Positions 53,443 to 62,537 of a stretch of DNA of 64,000 bases are shown piece by piece; the first letter of the stretch is position 1; every line of letters starts with the position of its first letter. Position numbers and translations under genes: made by a program. A model generated the notes under the pieces. The model did no database searches, was not told the origin of the DNA, and saw only the letters and a list, made by a program, of their open reading frames with translations. The stretch is from Chryseobacterium rhizoplanae (GTDB lineage Bacteria; Bacteroidota; Bacteroidia; Flavobacteriales; Weeksellaceae), in contig NZ_FXTC01000006.1 in assembly GCF_900182655.1 (NCBI RefSeq), positions 279,364 through 343,363 of the forward strand. The letters run 5' to 3'.

Positions 53443-55020
53443 ATGCTTAAAGACTTTGAATTTTATCTTTTCTTGGTTTTCTTAATTACCATGCTTATCA
53501 TGCTGGCCAATAAAATTAAAGTTGCATATCCTGTTCTACTGGTGTTAGCAGGACTTCTAATAAGTTTTATTCCAGGTGTGCCAGCCATTAAAGTAGAACC
53601 CGAATTACTATTTGTCATTTTTTTACCTCCCTTACTGTATGAAGCGGCATGGTCAACTTCATGGAAAGAGCTATGGCGATGGCGCAGGATTATTTTCAGC
53701 TTTGCTTTCATCGTTGTTTTCTTTACTGCGCTTTCAGTGGCTGTTTTCGCCAATTATTTTATTCCCGGGTTTTCTCTGGCTCTTGGTTTTTTACTGGGAG
53801 GTATCGTTTCGCCGCCGGATGCAGTGAGCGCCGGAGCAATCTTAAAGTTTGTAAAAGTTCCGAAAAGGCTGGCCTCCATATTGGAGGGTGAAAGTTTGCT
53901 GAATGATGCCTCTTCTCTGATTATTTTCAGATTTGCGATGATTGCTGCTGCCACCGGACAGTTTGTGTGGCATGAAGCAGCCGGAAGCTTTGTATGGATG
54001 TGCTTCGGAGGCCTGGGAATAGGACTGGCGATTGCATACGTCTTTCTGAAATTGCACAAAATGTTGCCGACTGATTCAAATATAGATATTCTGCTGACCT
54101 TTATTGCACCGTTTTCCATGTATCTTATGGCAGAACAGGTTCATGCTTCCGGAGTTCTGGCAGTAGTAACAGGTGGACTATTTCTTTCCTATCGAAGTCA
54201 TGATTTCTTAAGCAGTGCATCAAGGATACGTACGGTAACAGTTTGGGAAAGTTTTTGTTTTCTCTTAAATGGAGTAGTGTTTATGCTTATTGGTTTAGAT
54301 TTGCCGGAAATTGTTTCAGGCTTAGGCGACACAGATATTTATACAGCCATCGGTTACGGAATTGCAGTCACGGCAGTGCTTATTATTGTCAGGATTTTAG
54401 CAGGGTACGGAGCACTGGTGACGACTTTAATTATGAGAAATTTTATCACCGTTGCCGATCCGCAGTCACCTGGGTGGCAGACGCCATTAATTATTGGGTG
54501 GACCGGAATGAGAGGGGTGGTTTCTTTGGCAGCGGCACTTTCCATACCCTTAACTTTAGATGATGGGTCTCCGTTCCCACAAAGAAATATGATCCTGTTC
54601 ATTACATTCATTGTGATTCTGGTAACGCTGCTTTTACAAGGGCTTACCCTTCCTTTTTTGCTTAATAAATTTCCTCCGGTAGACCGGGATTTTGTAAGAA
54701 GTACGAAAGAGATAGATTACGACATTCAGAACAGTCTGGCAAAAGTAGCGATTGATAAAATCAGCAGCGAGTATGCTGATAAAATAGATAGTTTTCCGGC
54801 GTTGAAAGATCAATTACAGAAATATGAAAATCTGTTGAACAGTTCTGAAATTATTCTAAACTATGATGAATACAGACGTATTTATATTGACATTCTCGAC
54901 ACTCAAAGAAGCTGGCTTATTAACAAAAATCGTGAAGAACTGCTACTGGATGAAAACATCATCAGAAAACACCTCAGAATATTGGATTTGCAGGAGGAAA
55001 GACTGAATATGAAAGGCTGA
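53443..55020 (+). CDS. Na+/H+ antiporter, CPA1 family
   Basis: This 525-residue inner-membrane protein has about 12 hydrophobic segments in residues 5-410 and a charged cytoplasmic tail. Conserved steps are PPLLYEAAWSTSW, GGIVSPPDAVSAGAI and EGESLLNDASSLIIF (the ND ion-binding pair of CPA1 exchangers), plus GWTGMRGVVSLAAALSIP. It is expected to exchange Na+ (or K+) for protons in pH and salt homeostasis. It stands alone, 270 bp after the terpene synthase. Confidence 0.92.
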   Translation: MLKDFEFYLFLVFLITMLIMLANKIKVAYPVLLVLAGLLISFIPGVPAIKVEPELLFVIFLPPLLYEAAWSTSWKELWRWRRIIFSFAFIVVFFTALSVAVFANYFIPGFSLALGFLLGGIVSPPDAVSAGAILKFVKVPKRLASILEGESLLNDASSLIIFRFAMIAAATGQFVWHEAAGSFVWMCFGGLGIGLAIAYVFLKLHKMLPTDSNIDILLTFIAPFSMYLMAEQVHASGVLAVVTGGLFLSYRSHDFLSSASRIRTVTVWESFCFLLNGVVFMLIGLDLPEIVSGLGDTDIYTAIGYGIAVTAVLIIVRILAGYGALVTTLIMRNFITVADPQSPGWQTPLIIGWTGMRGVVSLAAALSIPLTLDDGSPFPQRNMILFITFIVILVTLLLQGLTLPFLLNKFPPVDRDFVRSTKEIDYDIQNSLAKVAIDKISSEYADKIDSFPALKDQLQKYENLLNSSEIILNYDEYRRIYIDILDTQRSWLINKNREELLLDENIIRKHLRILDLQEERLNMKG

Positions 55021-55256
55021 TACAGCTTAGATCGTAATTTCAGTTTTGGATAGTTTTCAGATAAACTGTATCATTTGGTTGTACTGAATTTCCACTAACA
55101 ATATCGAAATTAATTTTTAAGGTAATGATATACTTAAATGCACCAAATATTTATACTCAGGTACATTGTCACCTTATTTTATTAAAAATGAGGCAAATAT
55201 AAATTTTATATATTAGAGGTGACTTCATTAGCAATAAACTTTAGCCAATAATATCA

Positions 55257-55931
55257 ATGGAAAAAATCATATTTGTTGTAATCTGTTTACTCTTTCTGAC
55301 CAGTTGTAAAAAGGAAAAGGCCATAGAATTGCAGGATTTCAACTTTAATAACAAGACATCAACATATTTTTCAGATAAAGATAAGTACAAAACGTATGAC
55401 AACTATTATCAAATAAAGTCTGAGGTTATAGGCGTTGATACTATTTTTGACGGAGAGTTTATCGGAAGCGAAAAACCAATACGGATTGAATACAGACAGG
55501 AAATTTTTTCTCATCAAGATGTTCTGGCGAGATTTGACGATTTTGATTTTAATGCCATTAATTTCGCAACTACTCTTAATGGCAAGATGATGGTTTTTAA
55601 TGCGGTTGCAGGAGATATTTCTTTAAAAGAAACTAAAAAATTTGTAGAGTTTTTAGATCAAAAATATGGGAAGTCAAAAGTTAGCAAAGAGACTTTTATT
55701 AAACCTTATGATATTTATACCTGGCGTTTAAAAGACCGGATGATTAAATATTGTGTAGTTGCTGACGATGGAAGCAATACAATGAACATTGAAGTCAAGC
55801 AGGCAAATAAGGGTATTGATAACAGAAAAAATAAATCTGATGTAAGAGCTTTCCTTTATATTATAAAAAATGAATATGCCGACCAGGTTATAGGTAAGAT
55901 GAGTTCCGGTGATCTTTTGTATTGCAGGTGA
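55257..55931 (+). CDS. Lipoprotein of unknown function
   Basis: This 224-residue protein has a type II signal peptide (MEKIIFVVICLLFLTSC, lipobox LTSC). The mature part is Lys/Asp/Phe-rich and I recognise no domain (FEFLDQKYGKSKVS-like and YTWRLKDRMIKYCVVADDG). It sits before two more small secreted proteins on the same strand, without obvious coupling. The lipoprotein call is solid; the function is unknown. Confidence 0.75.
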   Translation: MEKIIFVVICLLFLTSCKKEKAIELQDFNFNNKTSTYFSDKDKYKTYDNYYQIKSEVIGVDTIFDGEFIGSEKPIRIEYRQEIFSHQDVLARFDDFDFNAINFATTLNGKMMVFNAVAGDISLKETKKFVEFLDQKYGKSKVSKETFIKPYDIYTWRLKDRMIKYCVVADDGSNTMNIEVKQANKGIDNRKNKSDVRAFLYIIKNEYADQVIGKMSSGDLLYCR

Positions 55932-56059
55932 TCCTGGATAAGTTGATTGATGACAGAAAACTTTAGTACCTAACAATCACTTATCAGTTAAAAATATCAT
56001 TAATGGAAAAACTTCTTATTCAATTATAAGTATTAAAAAAATAAAAAAACTAATGATCT

Positions 56060-56824
56060 ATGCAAAATAAAATTTACATGCTTTTCGTATTATTTCTCTT
56101 GTCATTTTGTCATTCACAGGATAACAAAATTGTTGATCTGGCAAAAATATCCAATGATTTTGATGTTTCGGAATTTTACAGCAATAAGATCAAAAAGACC
56201 AACGAGATTATTTCGAAAGACCCTAAAAGTCTGGATAAAAAAGAAGCTCTTAATCTTTTAAATAATGCTTTTTTTGTAAAAGATACTTTAGGTTATTTTA
56301 AAACGGATGGGAGATTTCCTACAGAGCTTTCTTTAGAATCAACCAATGACTGGATGGTGAGAAATAAGAAACCAACCGAAATATTTGGCTATGGATACAA
56401 AACAGTCGCGTACGATCCGGAAAAAGACAGGATAGCTGTTTTGAATACAGTAACTTTCCCCAAAATGGATATGGTAGAAGACCGGAAAGGCAAATTAATG
56501 TATCTTAAAGTAGAAAAGACCTCAAAAACTTCGGCTGACTATAGTAAAATCAAAGACTACCTCAGTAAAAACTGCAAGAAAATTGCTGTTGATGACGATG
56601 ATCCAAATGCTTCTTACTGGAAAGATGAATCTTTCTACTATTATCTTTTTAAAGATGATCATCAGGAAGAGGAGATCTCTTTCGATTCACAGGGAAACAA
56701 AATATCCAGATCGGTAGATGCAACAGAAATCAGATTGATGATGTTTGAAATGTCTTATATTAAGAAGATGGAAGAGCTGGGTATCTATTCAGCAGGATAT
56801 AAATTTTGGAAAAAATCTTTTTAA
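56060..56824 (+). CDS. Secreted protein of unknown function
   Basis: This 254-residue protein has a likely signal peptide (MQNKIYMLFVLFLLSFCHSQ). The body is charged, with no recognised domain. ATG 56,060 follows an A-rich stretch. Its stop TAA shares its last A with the ATG of the next gene (56,824), so the two are translationally coupled. Confidence 0.72.
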   Translation: MQNKIYMLFVLFLLSFCHSQDNKIVDLAKISNDFDVSEFYSNKIKKTNEIISKDPKSLDKKEALNLLNNAFFVKDTLGYFKTDGRFPTELSLESTNDWMVRNKKPTEIFGYGYKTVAYDPEKDRIAVLNTVTFPKMDMVEDRKGKLMYLKVEKTSKTSADYSKIKDYLSKNCKKIAVDDDDPNASYWKDESFYYYLFKDDHQEEEISFDSQGNKISRSVDATEIRLMMFEMSYIKKMEELGIYSAGYKFWKKSF

Positions 56825-57471
56825 TGCAGATGGTTTTATCTTTAAAAAATTCAGTAATCATTTTTATATTTATTTTATTTTCGTTTCCACTGAACTTATC
56901 GGCTCAAAATAGCAGTGTTAAAGAGCACTATACGTACCAGGTCAGAGAAGAACATGGAGACTTAAATGGCGATGGGAAGATGGATAGAATAATTGTGGAA
57001 ATGGATACATTAGACGAAACAAGACCGTTAAGATTACAGATTTTCCTGTCCCAACCGAATGGGAAATTAGCATTGGCCGTGTCTTCAACCAAGATCATCG
57101 AACCCCAATATCCGGTTGGAAATCAAGGGAAATTTAATGGATATCAAATTCCGGATTTCTTTATTGAAAAAGGGATCTTAAAAATGTGGAGTGAAATTAA
57201 AGGCGGGAATATTACATACGACTTCAAATATAATAATGGCAGTTTTGAATTAATTTATGTCAATAAGCTCACCAATAACGCAACTAAAGGTTATATTGAT
57301 GAAAAGACAATATTTACAGAAACTAAATTTGATCTGGTAACCGGGATCAGAACCGAAATTGATGAAATATCGGGTTCAGACAAAGCATTAAAAGTCAGGA
57401 AGAAAAGAGTTTTAATAAGGCCTTTGCCCAAAATACAGGATTTTAAATTTTCCGATAAAGAATTATATTAA
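56824..57471 (+). CDS. Secreted protein with an Asp-rich calcium-loop-like motif
   Basis: This protein has 215 residues from ATG 56,824, which overlaps the preceding stop by one base. A longer frame from 56,806 would lie inside the upstream gene. It has a signal peptide (SLKNSVIIFIFILFSFPLNLSAQ). Near the mature N-terminus, HGDLNGDGKMDRIIVEMD has the DxNxDGxxD calcium-binding loop of FG-GAP/VCBS-like proteins. The rest is unassigned beta-rich sequence (LRLQIFLSQPNGKLALAVSS). It is probably the partner of the preceding gene; the role is unknown. Confidence 0.72.
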   Translation: MQMVLSLKNSVIIFIFILFSFPLNLSAQNSSVKEHYTYQVREEHGDLNGDGKMDRIIVEMDTLDETRPLRLQIFLSQPNGKLALAVSSTKIIEPQYPVGNQGKFNGYQIPDFFIEKGILKMWSEIKGGNITYDFKYNNGSFELIYVNKLTNNATKGYIDEKTIFTETKFDLVTGIRTEIDEISGSDKALKVRKKRVLIRPLPKIQDFKFSDKELY

Positions 57472-57737
57472 TAATAGATAGCTGCATATTGAGTTTGCTA
57501 AATCATTTTTAGATTCTGTCTTGCTGTTTTTCTAAAATTACTTTTCGTAATTCTTGGGGAAGCAATGTTTTAAATTCTGGTAAATCATTTTTTGTTTATT
57601 TTAAAAATTCCCATCATTTGTTATCCCCTATACGAAATAACAGGTTGTAAGCTTAAACGGAATGAGAGTTGAAACCATGACCAGAAATATGAAATGATGG
57701 CTAAAAAAGTTTAAATCTTCGTTGATACATTATAAGT

Positions 57738-59777
57738 TTACCAAATTTCTATACTTTTAATATTCAAATTGACTGAATCTCTTTTGTTGCATTTCCATGC
57801 TTGTCTAAATTCCCTTAATTGTTTCAGAGGGCCATTTATTCTAAACCTGAAAGGGACATGGGGGTTGGTTAATAATTCATTACGCAGTGCTTCAGGACTG
57901 ATGTTGCCATGCCACATTTGTGCCCACCCTAAAAAGAAACGCTGCTGCCAGGTGAAACCATTAATAGATGCAGGCTGCTTTTTTTTATCATAACTTTTTT
58001 CAAGCGCATGATAGGCCAGAGTAAGTCCACCAAGATCTGCTATATTTTCGCTTATAGTGAGCTGTCCGTTAATGTGTAATCCCGGCTGGGCCTCTATCTG
58101 GTTAAAATATTCAATGTATTCTTTTGTGAGGTTTTCAAAATTATGCCTGTCTTTTGATGTCCACCAGTTATTTAAATTACCAGATGCATCGAATTTCGAA
58201 CCTCTGTCATCAAAAGCATGGGTTATTTCGTGCCCTATCGCCGCGATTATGGCACCGTAATTTATAGCATCATCTGCTTTATGATTGTAAAAAGGTGGCT
58301 GCAGGATACCGGCAGGGAAACAAGCACTGTTAGTATATTGATCGTAAAAGGCATCAACGGTCTGCGGTGTTGAATGCCATTCGGTTTTATCTACGGGCTT
58401 ATCAATTTTCCTGATGTTTTCATTATGATGAAAAACTGCAACAGCAATAACATTGTCTATCAAACGTAATGGCTGTATAGAGATACCGAAATAGTTGGGC
58501 CATTTTTCCGGATATCCGATCTTGAAAGTCATTGTGTTTAATTTTTTGTGTGCAGACGCTTTGGTGCTATTACTCATCCAGCGTAAGCTGTCTATACGCT
58601 GATGATAAACCCAGCGCACATTTTCAATCATTTCACTTATCTTTTGTTTATCTTGTTCAGGGAAATATCTTTGAACAAAAAGTTTACCTAAAGGCATACC
58701 CAATGCTTGCTCTAACTCTTGGATAGCCATGTCTATGCGGCTTTTTTGTTCTTTTTTTCCAGCCATTACTGTTCCGAAAAAAGCAAAGTGAGGATTGCTG
58801 TATTTCTGTGGCAGGTAAGGGGCAAAATGAGATAAAAGCTGCCATCGGGTATATAATTTCAATACAGTCAAAGGTGTTTTATACAGGAGAGATGTTAAAT
58901 TGCTCATATAAGCCCGGTCTTCAATAACAACAGTCTGGGTATTAATTCCCTGCGCTTTTAAAAAACCGTTCCAATTAAATTGTGGTGCTATGCGGCTGAG
59001 TTCCGGAACAGACAACTTATTATAAGTTTTTATCTGATCGCGCAACATCAGACTGGTTAGCTGCAGATTGGCTACGTTCTGCTCCAATTCATAAATTTTG
59101 GAACCAGGGGAGACATCTTTAAGGCCTGCGCTTTTGTACATAATGTCGATATGCCGGATCATTCTGTCTTTTAAGTTGGCATTTTTAGATTCCTTTAGTG
59201 CATAATAGCTTTTATCACCCAAAGTTAGCCCGCCTTGTCCTAACGAAAGAATATTCATTTGATTGTTATGAGCATCGGCTTCTACCTTATAACTGATAAA
59301 AGTGGGTATGCCAAGCTTTTGAAGTTCCCCGGAGAAGTTTACCCAATCGGTATAATCTTTAATATGGTCAATTCGCTCAAAATACTTATCAAGCGATGAA
59401 AGTCCTAACTTTTCTATGGTTATAGTATCCATGTAAGATCTGTAAAAATCAGCTATCTGTTGAGATTCTGAACCTGATTTGAGATGAGGTAGTTTACTTA
59501 TGCTATCTACAATATTTTTCAGTTTCACTTTGTTGTCCCGATCAAGAATTTCAAAAGCACCCCATCTGCTTTCAGTAGCAGGAAGAGGGTTTTTCTTCTT
59601 CCAGTTACCATTAGCAAAGCCATCAAAATCAATACATGGATTTTTAGTAGAATCTATGTTGCCATTATCAAAACCTGAATTATTGAAGACCGAACGAATA
59701 TCCGGTTTTTTTTCACCTTTACAAGAAAATAGTATCGTTGTAATGATTAAAAGTGTTGTTAACGTATGATTTTTCAT
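57738..59777 (-). CDS. M13 family zinc metallopeptidase (neprilysin-like), lipoprotein
   Basis: This protein has 679 residues from ATG 59,777, which gives a lipoprotein signal (MKNHTLTTLLIITTILFSC, lipobox LFSC). An upstream in-frame ATG at 59,840 would place 21 residues before the signal. The catalytic motif is AAIGHEITHAFDD (HExxH), with ENIADLGG providing the third zinc ligand. The N-terminal PCIDFDGFANGNWKKKNPLP and the C-terminal NPHVPFRFRINGPLK are M13 hallmarks. Expected to degrade peptides at the periplasmic or surface face. It is monocistronic. Confidence 0.92.
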   Translation of the reverse strand: MKNHTLTTLLIITTILFSCKGEKKPDIRSVFNNSGFDNGNIDSTKNPCIDFDGFANGNWKKKNPLPATESRWGAFEILDRDNKVKLKNIVDSISKLPHLKSGSESQQIADFYRSYMDTITIEKLGLSSLDKYFERIDHIKDYTDWVNFSGELQKLGIPTFISYKVEADAHNNQMNILSLGQGGLTLGDKSYYALKESKNANLKDRMIRHIDIMYKSAGLKDVSPGSKIYELEQNVANLQLTSLMLRDQIKTYNKLSVPELSRIAPQFNWNGFLKAQGINTQTVVIEDRAYMSNLTSLLYKTPLTVLKLYTRWQLLSHFAPYLPQKYSNPHFAFFGTVMAGKKEQKSRIDMAIQELEQALGMPLGKLFVQRYFPEQDKQKISEMIENVRWVYHQRIDSLRWMSNSTKASAHKKLNTMTFKIGYPEKWPNYFGISIQPLRLIDNVIAVAVFHHNENIRKIDKPVDKTEWHSTPQTVDAFYDQYTNSACFPAGILQPPFYNHKADDAINYGAIIAAIGHEITHAFDDRGSKFDASGNLNNWWTSKDRHNFENLTKEYIEYFNQIEAQPGLHINGQLTISENIADLGGLTLAYHALEKSYDKKKQPASINGFTWQQRFFLGWAQMWHGNISPEALRNELLTNPHVPFRFRINGPLKQLREFRQAWKCNKRDSVNLNIKSIEIW

Positions 59778-59840
59778 TCTAATAAATATAATTTTCAAAC
59801 ACTTAGTTAAACGGTTTAAGATAGTGAGAAATTTCATCAT

Positions 59841-60780
59841 AGTATATTTTTTTTACTATTTGATGATATACTGTTTCACTGTTTTGCCCCAAAAGTGTAA
59901 TTAAGAAAAGACCTGCGGACCTTTTAAATGAAACCAAATGGAAAATAGCTGCATTTTATCTCTTAATGCTAATGTACTTTCCTTTTTGAAAAATATAAGA
60001 CAGGCCTAAAGGCTTTAATAGGAAAAGGGAATTAATTTTATTAAGCAGGTACAGAAATAAAGGCTCCACGGTACACGAAGCAAAACAAATGGAGGTACAA
60101 TTAGGTACATTTGTGTGGTTAAAAATCATAAATCAAATATCCTAAAAACTATAATATTATCCAAAAGTCCATTTTCATCAGAATAATCAACTGCACTGCA
60201 ATATTTATTATCTTATTACTTATTTTAATTTGATTTTGATGAATGGTGATAATTTTTTTATCTCATTACTTCCCGATACAGAAAATGAACCATATTGATA
60301 CTCAATTAATTGATTAATTTGGGGGACATTTAAAGGGCAACTCCCTGACAAACTGATAATTATTGATTCAAAGATACTTTTTTTTTCAAAAACTAACAAA
60401 AAATATAAGGAAATTTATATAATTATTTTTTCATCGTTATAATTAATCATATTTATTTTAAGTGAGGTGATAGGGAATTATTGAAGACTTCTCGATTTTA
60501 ATCCTATGTTATAAAATCGACCAGAGGGCTTAATTTGAAAGTTACAGCTGCATGGCTTGATTGATAGCTTTTAGTGATTTCAACTCTAGTTATAGGTATG
60601 CCAGGATAATAGCAAGACTATTGGACTGAGCTTGCTTAGTGATAGTTATAAAACTACACATAATTAGTGATAATATGATTAGTGTTCAGTGGAATAAGTA
60701 AAGATATCTGTTTACATTTGTCATGTCTCTTTAAAGAATTTTCTACATTATTGTTTTATACTGTAGATATTTATGTTTTT
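59841..60780. other. Gene-free stretch of about 0.9 kb
   Basis: I see no convincing ORF, tRNA or repeat array here. The sequence is AT-rich with scattered stops in all frames. It may contain decayed DNA or an unrecognised small RNA, because an orphan terminator follows at 60,785. Confidence 0.5.
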
Positions 60781-60784
60781 TAAT

Positions 60785-60820
60785 GATCCGGCATGGCCAC
60801 ACAATTGCCGGATCTCTTTT
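60785..60820 (+). terminator. Orphan GC-rich intrinsic terminator
   Basis: A perfect 9-bp stem (gatccggca / tgccggatc) with a 12-nt loop is followed by tctttta. No gene ends upstream on the plus strand for several kilobases. It may end an unannotated small RNA or insulate the barrel gene at 60,944. Confidence 0.65.
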
Positions 60821-60943
60821 ATATTTATATCAGAACAATAGTGCTAATATTTAAGATTAAAGATATAGTCAATTATGTTGTTTATTATCTCTTAATATTG
60901 AAGTGACAGTGAAAATTATCAAAACAATATAAAACCACAGCAC

Positions 60944-61615
60944 ATGAAAAAACATTTATTATTCTCAACTTTAATTCTTTCCGGTTTATCTTTTGCCCAA
61001 GTACAATTGAAAAACACAAGGTTTGGTCTTACGGCAGGTGTAAACTATTCAAGAGTAGCAAATGCCCACAATCCCTCCGGTGCAAGGTATACTTTTCAAG
61101 GAGGTGTTTTGGCTACGATACCGATGGGAAAAACTAATCAATTCTTTATACAGCCGGAAGTATTATATTATGGGGCAGGAGAAACCGGGAAAGATAAAAA
61201 TGCTAAAGGAAAAGATGGTTATGATGCAGTATATGCCAATAACTATCTGAGTGTACCTCTTTATTTTAAAGGGTACTTTTCAGAATCTGAATCTGAATTC
61301 TTTGGATTGATAGGTCCTAGATTTAATTTTTTAGTCAATCAAAATGTGAAAAATACTCCTGCTGGGAGACCTTACTACGATCCTAATGTTACTGATCCAA
61401 AACAGCCTTCAGGTGTAAATGGTAAAGCTAAGAGCTTCAACTGGGGGCTTGGATTAGGGGTAGGATATAGTTACAAGAGGCAAGTTGAATTGGTTTTAAG
61501 GTATGATTTAGGATTCTCAGATACATATCCGGGTCTTGTAAATGAAATCGGAGGTAATGATAGCAAAAAATCAGAACAGGTGATAGCCTTGACTTTAAAT
61601 TATATATTTAAATAA
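60944..61615 (+). CDS. PorT-like outer-membrane beta-barrel protein
   Basis: This 223-residue protein has a signal peptide (MKKHLLFSTLILSGLSFAQ). Alternating aromatic/hydrophobic strands and a terminal Phe-containing strand (IALTLNYIFK) are typical of the 8-stranded barrels called porin family or PorT in Bacteroidota (FGLTAGVNYSR, FIQPEVLYYGAG, LSVPLYFKGYF, WGLGLGVGYSY). Function within the outer membrane is unknown. A terminator follows. Confidence 0.82.
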   Translation: MKKHLLFSTLILSGLSFAQVQLKNTRFGLTAGVNYSRVANAHNPSGARYTFQGGVLATIPMGKTNQFFIQPEVLYYGAGETGKDKNAKGKDGYDAVYANNYLSVPLYFKGYFSESESEFFGLIGPRFNFLVNQNVKNTPAGRPYYDPNVTDPKQPSGVNGKAKSFNWGLGLGVGYSYKRQVELVLRYDLGFSDTYPGLVNEIGGNDSKKSEQVIALTLNYIFK

Positions 61616-61632
61616 GTATTTTTCAAATATAG

Positions 61633-61668
61633 AAAATACCGAAGAATGAGATTTTTCGGTATTTTTAT
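61633..61668 (+). terminator. Intrinsic terminator after the outer-membrane barrel gene
   Basis: An 11-bp perfect stem (aaaataccgaa / ttcggtatttt) with an 11-nt loop and a T-rich 3' end lies 18 bp after the stop. Confidence 0.85.
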
Positions 61669-61709
61669 GCAATATATTAAAAAAAATCTTGACATATTTG
61701 TTGCAAAAA

Positions 61710-61873
61710 TTTTACAATTTATCTATATCAGATAAATTGTAAAACAGCTTTAAACATAAAATGGGCTGTCTCGAAAATGAGGCAGCTCCATCTGTAATTA
61801 AAATAAAACTTATGTATAAATACGTCAACTAATAAGAGTTAAAAATTGCGGCAATAGTAATTTGCATTGCCGC
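61710..61873. repeat. Cluster of three inverted repeats in a gene-free region
   Basis: IR1 at 61,710-61,744 is a perfect 15-bp stem (ttttacaatttatct) with a 5-nt loop. IR2 at 61,765-61,786 is gctgtctc / gaggcagc with a 6-nt loop and one G-T pair. IR3 at 61,848-61,873 is gcggcaat / attgccgc with a 10-nt loop. None has a proper T-tract. A TTGACA lies just upstream at 61,689-61,694. They may be IS-end relics or a structured RNA. Confidence 0.5.
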
Positions 61874-62202
61874 CACCGTGGTAAAAAAATAACTTAAAAA
61901 ACACTTAAAAAAATATTAAATGGTACACCCCATTCTAAATATATATATGTTCATTAATTAATTTTATGATCATATCATTTGTGTTAATTAAACCGATTTT
62001 ACCAAAATCCCTGTCTGTACTTTGTAAATACATCAAGCATATGTTTTAGACTATATACAGCAAACTGAATGCTGAGGTAGTTTTATCCAGGCTTCTATCA
62101 GTGTAATAATTAACTTACATTTCAATATTTTTTTGATCAGCTCTAATCAACTTCTTTGAAATTGATTATATACAAAATTACATTCTTATCATTTAGATAA
62201 CT

Positions 62203-62409
62203 CTAAACTAGAGTCATATTATCACTAGTTGAATGTAGTTTTTTTACTAAATCGTACTGTTCCTTGGGATTATACGAAAGCTTCCAAGAATTAATTTTTA
62301 TAGATATTTTTCTTGATGTATTGCAAGATAAAACTACACTTTGTTGGTTATCAGTATGATATGGGTGTGTTAATTTTACAATTGAAAAAAGAATTCTTTT
62401 TAGTATCAT
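62203..62409 (-). CDS. Possible small protein divergent from the NRPS gene
   Basis: This 68-residue frame starts at ATG 62,409. No domain or signal peptide is recognised; it is Lys/Ser/Thr/Asn-rich with one Cys (VVLSCNTSRKISIKINSW). It lies in AT-rich DNA 128 bp from the NRPS start on the opposite strand, and a small inverted repeat overlaps its stop. It could be a real small protein, a precursor-like peptide or a chance frame. Confidence 0.25.
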   Translation of the reverse strand: MILKRILFSIVKLTHPYHTDNQQSVVLSCNTSRKISIKINSWKLSYNPKEQYDLVKKLHSTSDNMTLV

Positions 62410-62537
62410 TTCTTATTATTAAAAAAATATAAAGATTCTTCTTTTCATTACGCTAATAATCATTAAGACATAGCTATCAAAAGATAATTAAAGTATCTGT
62501 TATTCAGGAGAGGTAATATGTAATTAATATTCTTATT

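Noticed and set aside
53649..53891. Alternative frames within the Na+/H+ antiporter gene
   Set aside because: Shadow frames; the antiporter frame carries all family motifs across this stretch.
59841..62537. Search for tRNA genes or a CRISPR array in gene-poor stretches
   Set aside because: No cloverleaf-like arrangement or regularly spaced repeats seen by eye.
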